22,641 bases of DNA from assembly GCA_040182905.1 (NCBI GenBank), contig JARQWU010000174.1:1-22641 (forward strand). The letters run 5' to 3'. Made by a program: the position numbers and the translations under genes. Origin of the DNA: Barthelona sp. PAP020. Its lineage: Eukaryota; Metamonada: BaSk clade. The notes beneath the pieces were generated by a model that was not told the origin of the DNA, did not search any database, and was given only the letters and a program-made list of their open reading frames with translations. This document shows, one piece after another, positions 10,601-16,618 of this stretch (position 1 is the first letter of the stretch; each line of letters begins with the position of its first letter).

Positions 10601-11128
10601 ATTAACATGAACAAAGAATATGGGCAAACTAGTAATAAAAGGCAAAAAACCAACAACTATTATGGCCAATTTAGGAAAAAATAAATTATATGTTACAATA
10701 AACCCACTACACATAAAAGAAAAAGACAATAATTGTAAAAAATTCATAAAATGATCAAATCCACTCAATTTTCCCTCCTTAACATAATTTCTTACTGGTA
10801 TCAATAAAAGAAACGAGATTATAATTAAACTTATCCCAGGAAAAATATCAAACTTCAAGGATTTCGTTAATTCTAAAATATATGATCGTATAGATAAACA
10901 TATTGGATTAATAATCATGCATAAAAAAGAAAGAAAATACGCTATCACTTTTTTCACATTATTTTTATCAGCTTTTAACATATTTGGTATCAATTTAAAC
11001 ATACCAAAACATTTAACATAAAAATAAAAAAATATAATGCTGACACAAAACTGTATTGTACAATGTACAGTATAAAATGTTATTACATCGACTCTAGAGT
11101 TATAAAATTCATATTCATATACTCCCAT
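4691..11128 (-). CDS. DEK1-like multi-pass membrane protein with degenerate calpain domain
   Basis: A 2145-residue protein. Residues 1-880 contain about 23 hydrophobic segments, with a cytosolic-looking loop near 395-455. A hydrophilic linker (890-1680) follows, including a Ser/Asp/Glu-rich part with an acidic run near 1385-1400 and a Lys-rich helix-prone part near 1510. The C-terminus resembles a calpain: LLDSLV near 1715 and DYLILDGYAPFYYNN near 1765 match the core after the catalytic site, NSPSW, YWVTFQEFL and APQYLILCE (about 1945-2030) match the rest of the core, and VYSIVP...KKRGEFTLAIY matches domain III (C2-like). Length and layout match plant DEK1 (about 2150 residues, 21-24 TM, calpain plus C2L). 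The catalytic Cys, His and Asn are not where expected (no Cys in FFPLIKPILLAI; SNTY for GHAY; NIIPL for RNPWG), so proteolysis is unlikely. First ATG used; GTG just upstream is not a plausible start. Membrane signalling or scaffolding is inference. Confidence 0.82.
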   Translation of the reverse strand: MGVYEYEFYNSRVDVITFYTVHCTIQFCVSIIFFYFYVKCFGMFKLIPNMLKADKNNVKKVIAYFLSFLCMIINPICLSIRSYILELTKSLKFDIFPGISLIIISFLLLIPVRNYVKEGKLSGFDHFMNFLQLLSFSFMCSGFIVTYNLFFPKLAIIVVGFLPFITSLPIFFVHVNYLPILSIRKLIRSAQFDDVSPVTIRRLEETLIFCLFCLSMGFMPGIISYLFNLDYAPFFFVSFRIFAPIFISIIFFPLLGDLRRASIMALYTEILFVAHLIVCELDFLNGYRFSFFFVLCFFIIQIIGSLGVKNSKQQFFYENEQEQQFYLSSTEYRDFNALINVNYFFNSKIFLLFFYFCSFVINEYLLQKDPAFNQDISDFDFKFIFIGISLLGIIPVIYALFSWILKFNEGEHNVTRYKVLKLLQKCDIDDELTVEEMINYLKTDDENSAENKDVICIFNKKTPTFIIRYMIKAIFSMIVSIGVIYLVFYAFEKSLRAISWPDMVLTVLLAIPASLSMLLQLKMMDILDYQFFRSEEPILQPLYTFPRILLNLLMIFNFGIQFYVLYYCSFDSPSIADMVVVYGSSCVFFLMVIIQSFNGNKGNNYFSLVNSVFMLVIQEIARWETYQCDLEETLFDEHVTGFGIACILFPLVHYLLNVYCFFYDKNINNVAFIILLLMMLHFVVVLPIEYMIFFKGFFAKYFSGFFPVWIALTALIPLWLYISSKAIEKKNFLKYAFIASAFIFCLVFSYYQFHQISVSSSYIFALIMIFFAVCTLNQYSISRYKITTFFGSSKHSAKVYLNEHLFPSLVFDKRLKTFVRNKKHELILLASWFVFIFLSFSLIFVTLNSNFVFLILGSIICLEIIYCGFKTSVLEAFLRYYFCFSPDLISQVVDTMNGVDLNGICRIVDQMSKNSSVKRKKNFFKDETADSSSLQSIIEEFNEWAVIKNSLKFIELEHMLITRHLNGEDICLFNNFDVLDNDEITYIIETPHYDRLVTEIRSKRDAENLYNKNLLEGQMYNISIQLIAFHVKEKQLLGKFFVNLIETSLVELEQRNYFINQYIEECRQDFDLNKVLKMSVEEQEMIREEYRMFLGLRQRINVANTNGAVKINLRLIEQVTDSKAPNSTLSLSDHNIGVKVKYSPSHKNSVNVGNRNTNVEVDGELSHNCDSSEIEFPGSCVKETNYTYNDKNEVSDLETEVVMNYQTDDSPGIFPLAGVGRRGSQGPGVLNLGIGAFNESIVYPNSSVSDMDTVVSVGSLNNTDDYSSLHSKILYSNSNRERDTSVESKYSSTGGVLNEEEKGSSSVDFNQNNVTDNSDQIDIGNSLLDGTMIQSRIMEESFKQLHDLMVTEEKEEEMEGDFLISPVIKTIDANFSEDEVIDESVDDESKNDEEDEDDEEDDNNIVEVNRSNLFVEENYFPVNSADNTYIIVENESKNDQDTAFKKSNISLSASSSSNSKSVKSTTPLEITSERRNRLKIKQDSDLEDNDDDIDTNKTYTNTNTDASPNTKTNSRKKTRRKKKELSKLLKSKKSLIVNIQQELKLNKKILAKLRTKKFSNFIDELVIIFNKYQDIKILLKNCKETYDLLDVTEISSIFDIISVLCTDCIESLNTLKKTMMYDSAFQSRDNHFIARNMEFIELLLLNEKQKKTDKDSDKDNDHYLKHFCNQTAILNEAYFKRMKKCTNIRLIHYSDIFDLPTIKLTNIEKIHSSLFFPLIKPILLAIKILNRYELLDSLVERCCIKQGMFLFAYYNQEHVDYLILDGYAPFYYNNELNKYFCLYDEVDKDCILPWLMDQMIYSVFRSLDTIMDQFSIPLALRMLFGARGDVMICKNVLETRTKCAHAFIQLSWTSKKDGFFCLCQTENVSEDDVVSKRIDLDDHFNEKDCTDSHLTRHGLPSNTYFLVRKTVETVNNSRRLKLLNIIPLIESFECTKFNGEFAKNSPSWNHSLHQQVFASVKNEKIMGYWVTFQEFLEDFQWYLPSITLSSMFKYTITGYWHEETAQYLSTENFEKQHLAPQYLILCEHVNKQILEIHIELTQPASSNFEKENSPKFPAALCVWRHSHVPVDGPFQAENIIEPGISNDGSNIYLNLSIDLTDGFVYSIVPLLLEEAGFNPKKRGEFTLAIYCASQEVQVCRTNQRI

Positions 11129-11392
11129 CACATGAAATAATCAAGTTGGATGAACAAAGTACTGATATTTCAAAGAAAAGAAATCTTTTTCACTTTATTC
11201 TTTCGCAATTCTGGACAAGATTTTTTTTTGCAGTCAATCATTTTTTATTCTAACCAACTTATTTTATTCCTATTAATTCTTTTGAAGCATCTTTCAAAAA
11301 CAAAAAAAAAATCTATTTGATTTGATTGAAAATTCATCAGAAGCTGATTAAAAAAGAAAAGAAATATATTTTGTGTTTATTCAAAGAAAAAA
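11129..11392 (-). promoter_or_regulatory. Upstream region of the DEK1-like gene
   Basis: 264 bp of AT-rich DNA between the WDR31-like stop and the DEK1-like ATG, both genes on the minus strand. It must hold the 3' end of one and the promoter of the other. A T9 and an A9 run are visible; no motif can be assigned. Confidence 0.4.
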
Positions 11393-12379
11393 TTAAAAAG
11401 AACTGTCAAAAATATCAATACTACCATTTAACGTCCCTATAGCTATTCTATCATTGCATAGATCCATTGAAATAATTTGATCATTCACATGATATACACC
11501 ATCAACCGAACTACCATCAAGATCATTGTCTAATTCCTTTCTATTTACTTTACGGTCTAAAGAAGCAGAAAAAATATTTATCACATTCGCAATTTTTGTG
11601 GTTTTTACTGATGTTACTGCAAATTCGTGTGCCTTTGATACCATTATAGGCTTAATGAAATTCCTACTGTCCCATACAAGCACATCACAACCATTACCAT
11701 CAAAACCATTGTGTCCGGTAATTAAATATGTTGAATCAATAGCATCTATACATTTGGGATATTGAGTAACATATTCATCAGAAGTGATGACAGTTGAAAC
11801 CTCTCCGTAGTTTTTATCCCACAATCTAATTGATAAATCCTCACTAGTCTGAGCTATTTCATTTGAATTAAGCCAACAAACACCAGTTACCAGGTTTCTA
11901 GCAATTGGCATCTCCCATATCAATTCATTGCTTGTGTAATCCCATAATTTCATATAAGTGTCTCTGGAACCAGATGCTAATGTTTGATCTTCCTCATTGC
12001 ATGCCAATCCAGTAACAACTAAATTGTGCTTACCTATGGTGGATATTAGATTCAAAGATTCATGATCAATGATCCGTATCTCTTTGTCTCTGCCTGCAGT
12101 AAATATATAATTATTTATAATATTATCTTTTGAAATTCTGGTTAAAGGTCTTTCAGAGAGGTGGTTTTCTCCAATCAAATTTCCTTGCAAATCGAATTTG
12201 CATATTTTTCCATCATCACCAACACTAAATAAATACTCTGTTTGTTTGGTAACTGGATTATTGAAGAACATCACATCGTTCACCATTCCTTCATGATTGT
12301 TAATTGATTTCTCTTCAGGAATTGTACCAACTGTTTCTTGTAATTCAACTGTATATGGTTTACTACAAAAAACTCCCAT
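11393..12379 (-). CDS. WDR31: WDR31-like WD40 protein with N-myristoylation signal
   Basis: A 328-residue beta-propeller. It begins MGVFCSKP, a typical N-myristoylation sequence (Gly2, Ser6, Lys7) with Cys5 available for palmitoylation, so membrane attachment is likely. The WD repeats match the WDR31 family as I recall it: VTGLA..., then ASGSRDTYMKLWD, RNLVTGVCW, QTSEDLSIRLWD and the family-typical HNGFDGNGCDVLVWD. Animal WDR31 also starts with an MGxxxSK motif and acts at cilia with ELMOD and RP2 GTPase-activating proteins in recruiting the BBSome and IFT. A flagellar role here is inferred. The start is the first ATG, and it supplies the lipidation motif. Only 45 bp separate it from the stop of the upstream NERD1-like gene. 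Confidence 0.85.
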   Translation of the reverse strand: MGVFCSKPYTVELQETVGTIPEEKSINNHEGMVNDVMFFNNPVTKQTEYLFSVGDDGKICKFDLQGNLIGENHLSERPLTRISKDNIINNYIFTAGRDKEIRIIDHESLNLISTIGKHNLVVTGLACNEEDQTLASGSRDTYMKLWDYTSNELIWEMPIARNLVTGVCWLNSNEIAQTSEDLSIRLWDKNYGEVSTVITSDEYVTQYPKCIDAIDSTYLITGHNGFDGNGCDVLVWDSRNFIKPIMVSKAHEFAVTSVKTTKIANVINIFSASLDRKVNRKELDNDLDGSSVDGVYHVNDQIISMDLCNDRIAIGTLNGSIDIFDSSF

Positions 12380-12424
12380 CGAATGAACAATCAACACAAA
12401 ATGAAAAGAAAAAATATTGAAAGA

Positions 12425-14128
12425 CTATTTATCATTTTTCAAAGTTCTTACAAACACAATAATAACAGCTAATAAAGCTAAAGCAATTAAACATCTGATC
12501 AAAGTGTCAAAAGCTAAAGTTTCTTTTATTCTTAATCCAAAAGTACCTCTATTTGAGAAGATATGTACAACTTTATCAGTAACAACAGGTCTATGTAAAG
12601 GAGTTTGACCAAATAGTAATCTTCCTTCAAATTTACCCTTAGGTGTGACCAGCGCAACACCATCTTGAGAAGTAATAAGGTAATGACCATTGAGGTCATC
12701 AAAACTAGGTAAAGCAGCTTCTTCAGATATAAAAGCAGGTTCATAAGAAAGACCAACAAAACATTCCCAAACAATCTCCCCATCAAAATTCAATTTGATT
12801 AACATCCCATCACTTCTGAGGGTCAAAAATCCATCTTTGAGTTTATGAGGCACAGTTACATACAAATCTTGGTCTTCTTCAACAACAGCAGTACCACAGA
12901 CAGAACTACTCCACCCATGACGTTTTCCATCGGTTGTTGAAAAAAGTTGACACATATAGAGCCCAGTTGCTTCAAAATCATCAAAAGTGACGTCAACATT
13001 GTGAATTACTCCATATTCAGTGGCGTAATGTAAACTGTGGACAGGTAAGCCTTTGTGAAACACTGGTCGTCCACTATATAGATGAACAACTTGAAGGCCA
13101 CTCTTTGAATGGGCAACAACGACGTTTGGGTTAACCAAATCCATCTTGAAATTGTCATTGTCCCGAACAGAACCACCAATTTCTCTGGCAAACCAGTTGA
13201 CATCTTTTTGATGCTTTAAAATATCAGTATCTGTGCGGATTCTGGCAAGAGCAAGATAAGTATCGTCTGAAGTCATCCAACGGTGTGGCATTAAGGAGGC
13301 CAATGACAAAGAAAAATCTGCAGGTGTTCTTTCAGCAGAATGGTGATGATGACGTGCTCCTCGCACATATACAGGTGAAAATCCCTCTTGGTCCTCTCTA
13401 AAATCTTCTCGCAAATGATACCATCTCAAACTACCATCATTTCCAGAAAAAGAAAACCAATTAAAATGGTCAGATGGAATAGCTTTCATTCCAGAGGAAA
13501 CATTTTGAATTTCTTCAAAAGCAAAGCCAACAACAACTGTGCCCATATCATTCGTATGAATATTGGTTTTTGTTACTAAAATTGATGCTTCAGTAATTCT
13601 AAATATATCAGGCAATTTATCTTTTAACGATTGTTGCCATAGTAACTTTAAATCTAAAGAATAACATAAAACAGTTGCATCATTCAACAAAACTACCAAA
13701 ACTGGTTGTTCTTTTTTTATATCATCATAATTAGTTTCAAATTTACCAAAAATTGCTTTTAAAGGATAAATATTCCATGATCCATGTTTGAAACCAGATA
13801 AATCAACAGAGGCAACCACATCATATTCTTTTTCCCAATGCATTTGAAACTCAGTCATAGGAATTTTATATTTTAAAATTTTAGGAGATGGTGAAAACAC
13901 AAAAAGTGAATAACTCTTCTTATCTTCATTTTCAATCGGTATTGGAACAGCCAATCTATTATTTTGAACTGGAAAAACAGGTGATAATTCGTTAGATACA
14001 GCAGCATCTAATGAATATGTTGTTTCAAAAAAAACTGAATTGATCCGACCTAAAGATATGGATACAACGGTTAAGTACAATCCAATTACTCCACATATCA
14101 CTAATATTATGTTCTTTTCTTTGTTCAT
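12425..14128 (-). CDS. NERD1-like FG-GAP/beta-propeller membrane protein
   Basis: A 567-residue protein with an N-terminal signal-anchor or signal peptide (about residues 7-27), a long luminal or extracellular propeller-like region, and a C-terminal membrane segment (about 540-560) with a short tail. Several blocks match the plant FG-GAP protein NERD1 in the same order: a WFSFSGNDGSLRW block, LMPHRWMTSDDTYLALARIR, NPNVVVAHSKSGLQVVHL, and HYLITSQDGVALVTPKG near the end. NERD1 in Arabidopsis is a Golgi/secretory protein linked to exocyst function; I infer a secretory-pathway role here. A natural HHHH run lies in the middle. TAAA directly precedes the TAG stop, a possible polyadenylation signal. 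Related FG-GAP families (ITFG, FAM234) are alternatives but fit less well. Confidence 0.75.
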   Translation of the reverse strand: MNKEKNIILVICGVIGLYLTVVSISLGRINSVFFETTYSLDAAVSNELSPVFPVQNNRLAVPIPIENEDKKSYSLFVFSPSPKILKYKIPMTEFQMHWEKEYDVVASVDLSGFKHGSWNIYPLKAIFGKFETNYDDIKKEQPVLVVLLNDATVLCYSLDLKLLWQQSLKDKLPDIFRITEASILVTKTNIHTNDMGTVVVGFAFEEIQNVSSGMKAIPSDHFNWFSFSGNDGSLRWYHLREDFREDQEGFSPVYVRGARHHHHSAERTPADFSLSLASLMPHRWMTSDDTYLALARIRTDTDILKHQKDVNWFAREIGGSVRDNDNFKMDLVNPNVVVAHSKSGLQVVHLYSGRPVFHKGLPVHSLHYATEYGVIHNVDVTFDDFEATGLYMCQLFSTTDGKRHGWSSSVCGTAVVEEDQDLYVTVPHKLKDGFLTLRSDGMLIKLNFDGEIVWECFVGLSYEPAFISEEAALPSFDDLNGHYLITSQDGVALVTPKGKFEGRLLFGQTPLHRPVVTDKVVHIFSNRGTFGLRIKETLAFDTLIRCLIALALLAVIIVFVRTLKNDK

Positions 14129-14195
14129 GGTTGATATTGAGTTAAAATTAATAAAGTCGAAGTTTTTTTAATTTTTATTTTTATCATGAGAAATA
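14129..14195. promoter_or_regulatory. Divergent promoter (67 bp)
   Basis: Only 67 bp separate the ATG of the NERD1-like gene (minus) from the ATG of the small gene at 14196 (plus). Both promoters must fit here or reach into the neighbouring coding sequence. On the minus strand a TCAATAT word lies about 10 bp before the NERD1-like ATG and loosely resembles a trichomonad initiator (TCA-type). Confidence 0.45.
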
Positions 14196-14777
14196 ATGAA
14201 AAAATTTGTGGGTGTTAAACATGATTTATCAAGAATACCTCATCAACCTGTTTCGATGGGAGGGTTTCAAATATATATGACAAATAATATTATTGCTCAG
14301 ATAGATCCTTATCCAGGTAGGGTAAGGGATTTAGATGATTCTATTAATTTTAAATCTTTTTGTACTTTGACTTTTATGGATTCTGTCTATCGTTTTCCAA
14401 TTTTGGCTCTTCTTGCCAACAGCATGAATTTGAAAGATTTTTTAAATCGTTTACTTTTTGCTAATTTTGACATTGCGTATGGTTATTCTACCCATTTAGA
14501 TCGTACTGGGCGTTCATTTAGAATTCATAATAGTCAAAATGAGCTAGTTGGATTTTTGATTTCCTCTCCTGGCTTTTTGTCCATAACAAGAAATTTGGAA
14601 TCTTTTTCTGATTTGTTTTCAATGAAGGCATGTCTGTCCATATATGCAAAACCAACTTCTGAGAGCTTTTATCAATTGCAAAATATTTTCATTCGTTGGA
14701 TAAATGGGAATGATTCATTTGATAATTTACTGTATCAATTGAAGTTGGAATTCTTTTTGCAATCATTAATTGGATAG
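14196..14777 (+). CDS. Hypothetical protein, 193 residues
   Basis: An unrecognised, predominantly hydrophobic/aromatic globular protein with no signal peptide or clear membrane segment. It starts MKKFVGVKHDL and has a Phe/Leu-rich middle (about residues 55-90) and a C-terminal helical region. The frame is open from ATG to TAG and codon use is like its neighbours. Its position, divergent from NERD1-like and convergent with RACK1, fits a real gene rather than a chance frame. I cannot name a domain. Confidence 0.7.
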   Translation: MKKFVGVKHDLSRIPHQPVSMGGFQIYMTNNIIAQIDPYPGRVRDLDDSINFKSFCTLTFMDSVYRFPILALLANSMNLKDFLNRLLFANFDIAYGYSTHLDRTGRSFRIHNSQNELVGFLISSPGFLSITRNLESFSDLFSMKACLSIYAKPTSESFYQLQNIFIRWINGNDSFDNLLYQLKLEFFLQSLIG

Positions 14778-14904
14778 GTTGTGACAGATTTTTTTTTAAT
14801 GTGTCCCTTCACATATTTGAGTTTAAAAATGTTCTTAAGAGGACGTGTAAATATCTTTTCAATCACAGAGGAATTTTTGTGGTCTTGAAAAATTGGATGT
14901 AAAA

Positions 14905-14920
14905 TTTTTTTTTTTTTTTT
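14905..14920 (+). repeat. Homopolymer T16 tract at a convergent junction
   Basis: Sixteen consecutive T on the plus strand between the 3' ends of the 14196 gene and RACK1. The remaining 260 bp of this gap are AT-rich with shorter A/T runs and nothing else I can name. Confidence 0.95.
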
Positions 14921-15053
14921 CAAAGTCAGTTATTTTTTCACGGCATTCACTTTGAAGAGCGTTCAACCATTTTAAACTTTTAAAAATTTGTTTAATAATT
15001 TTATATAATAATAAAAACCAAGAGATTTTATCCTAAACCCGTCACTTTTAAAA

Positions 15054-16010
15054 TTAGAATTCAGAAGCAAAGGTGAAAACACGAATCTTATCGTCAGTAT
15101 ATCCGGCAAACAAAGTAGTTCCATCAGCAGACCAACAGACAGAGATACAACGGGGTTGCTTGTCAACATCAGCACAAGTAACACAAATGTTGGTATCCAA
15201 AGTTTCAGGATAATCAAGATTCCAGATACGGATTCCTTCATCAGTAGCAGCAGCTAATATGTGATATTGAGCAGAGAAAGACAAATCAGAGACTTCAGAT
15301 TCAGTGTTCAAACTAGAAATGAAATTCAAGGTTTCGAATTCCCAAACAAGAACCTTTTTATCACGACCAGCAGTCATAACAATGGAATCATCAGCAGAAA
15401 CGCAGACGGCGTTGACAGTATCACTGTGTCCCTTGAGGGTAGCAAGCTTAACATGGTTTCCTTCTTCATCAATCTTCCAAACATTGACCATATTGTCCCA
15501 ACCACCAGTGACATAGCGGAGGTTGTTTGTTTGCTTGGAGAAAGCAATGCAAGAAACCCAATGTTGATGAGCATTTTCAGTCTTTTCAATAACTTCACCT
15601 TCAAGATTCCAAGTGACGATGGAACGATCACGACCAACAGAAACAATACCACGAACTTGAGGAGTGAAAGCACAAGCCATAACATCATTTTGATGAGCAC
15701 CAGCGAAACGAATTGCTCTTTCACCAGTTTCAATTTTGTAAAGATTTAAGGTCTTATCCCAAGAAGCAGAAAGAACGTAGTCACCATCATTGGAAAGAAC
15801 ACAATCTTGAACAGCACCGTTGTGACCAGTAAGAAGTTTCTTAGGGGCAGCAAATTGGTTTTCGTCCTTAAGGATGTCCCAAACCATAACGGTTTTGTCC
15901 CTGGAAGCAGAAACAAAGATATCGGGTTTGGCTTCAGAAGTGGCAATAGAAGTAACCCAACCACTGTGACCATCTAAAGTTGCAATTTGTGAAAATTTCG
16001 TAAAACTCAT
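15054..16010 (-). CDS. RACK1: RACK1 (small-subunit ribosomal WD40 scaffold)
   Basis: A 318-residue seven-bladed WD40 protein of the usual RACK1 length. Blade 1 contains SASRDKTVMVWD with the Arg-Asp-Lys (37-39) that contacts the 40S ribosome. Characteristic RACK1 segments follow in order: LTGHNGAVQD, SWDKTLNLYK, GRDRSIVTWNLEGEV, HWVSCIAFS, GGWDNMVNVW and RDKKVLVWEF. It binds near the mRNA exit of the small subunit and links translation to signalling. Codons are enriched for AAG, GCC, ATC, AAC and GAC compared with neighbours, as expected of a highly expressed gene. It diverges from eL33 over a 123 bp shared promoter. No intron. Confidence 0.97.
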   Translation of the reverse strand: MSFTKFSQIATLDGHSGWVTSIATSEAKPDIFVSASRDKTVMVWDILKDENQFAAPKKLLTGHNGAVQDCVLSNDGDYVLSASWDKTLNLYKIETGERAIRFAGAHQNDVMACAFTPQVRGIVSVGRDRSIVTWNLEGEVIEKTENAHQHWVSCIAFSKQTNNLRYVTGGWDNMVNVWKIDEEGNHVKLATLKGHSDTVNAVCVSADDSIVMTAGRDKKVLVWEFETLNFISSLNTESEVSDLSFSAQYHILAAATDEGIRIWNLDYPETLDTNICVTCADVDKQPRCISVCWSADGTTLFAGYTDDKIRVFTFASEF

Positions 16011-16133
16011 GTGGATAAATACTCAGGATAAATTGAGAAAAGGTTTTGGAAAAGGGTTTGTAAAATTTCCAAATTTTTTTTCCAAAAAAATTTTCTTTTT
16101 TAGTCAGATTTTCCGTAATTCGATCTTTGCAGA
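16011..16133. promoter_or_regulatory. Bidirectional promoter between RACK1 and eL33
   Basis: 123 bp separating two divergent ribosome genes. It contains A/T-rich runs and an inverted pair TTTGGAAA (about 16046) / TTTCCAAA (about 16066). A TCAATTT word on the minus strand, about 25 bp before the RACK1 ATG, loosely resembles a TCA-type initiator. No single motif can be assigned with confidence. Confidence 0.55.
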
Positions 16134-16539
16134 ATGGTTCAATCAAAGTAATTCAATAAGTGATATTTATTCTAACTGTATAGGCTTCATGTTGATGGTG
16201 TTTTAGTCGGTTTCAGACGGTATGTTTTTTCGTGGTTTGTTTTTCCATTGTTTCTTTATTATTTTATGCTAATTATTTAGTAATCGTCACAGTTCAAATA
16301 ATGCTGTTTCTCTTGTTAAAATTGACGGAGTTGCTTCTATCGAAGAAGCTAACTGGTATCTTGGAAAGCGTGTTGCTTTTGTTTACAAGACTCAACATGG
16401 TCGTCGTGCTATGTGGGGCCGTATTACTCGTCCTCATGGAAACTCCGGTGCTGTTCGCGTTAATTTTGCACACAATTTACCTCCTATGGCTCTTGGTGCT
16501 AAATGCCGTGTCATGCTCTATCCTTATAGATCTCAATAA
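16134..16539 (+). CDS. RPL35A: Ribosomal protein eL33 (RPL35A), three exons
   Basis: Spliced CDS: 16134-16147, 16184-16219, 16281-16539, giving 102 residues. Exon 3 shows the family signature VKIDGV, then NWYLGKRVAFVYKT, MWGRITRPHGNSGAVR and RVMLYP, which I match to eukaryotic/archaeal eL33 of the large subunit. Without splicing the N-terminus is missing and stop codons intervene. Splicing restores MVQSKLHVDGVLVGFRR, which fits the conserved eL33 start (compare yeast MAESHRLYVKG). Both junctions fall inside codons (AA|G and CG|T). Codon choice is strongly biased, as in RACK1. Unspliced, only a shadow frame starting elsewhere would be called, so the gene is easily missed. Confidence 0.93.
16148..16183 (+). 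other. Intron 1 of eL33 (36 nt)
   Basis: Begins GTAATT and ends TCTAACTGTATAG, with a CTAAC branch-point core almost touching the 3' splice site. Removing it joins AA to G to give Lys5 and repairs the eL33 N-terminus; the retained sequence carries in-frame stops. Very short, and the first exon contributes only 14 nt. Confidence 0.87.
16220..16280 (+). other. Intron 2 of eL33 (61 nt)
   Basis: Begins GTATGT, the classic Trichomonas-type 5' splice site, and ends GCTAATTATTTAG. The 13-nt terminal element has the same layout as in intron 1: CTAAY, then seven bases ending in TAG. Removing it joins CG to T and keeps the eL33 frame. Confidence 0.9.
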
Positions 16540-16618
16540 GTGAAATTTACTCTGCATATTCGATAAATCGGCTTTGTCAAATTTTTTTTTTGTTAATTTT
16601 TTTTGTGATGAATGATTT

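Noticed and set aside
15261-15749. Long open frames antisense to or shifted from RACK1 (also 15374-15733, 15746-15973, 14972-15241)
   Set aside because: They arise from the codon bias of RACK1 and have no domain features; RACK1 explains the region fully.
16170-16280. Altered genetic code (TAA/TAG read through) in eL33
   Set aside because: All other genes end at ordinary stops, and the stops here fall inside two well-formed introns whose removal restores the protein.
16232-16543. 103-residue plus-strand frame over eL33
   Set aside because: It is a frame-shifted shadow of exon 3 and begins in intron 2.
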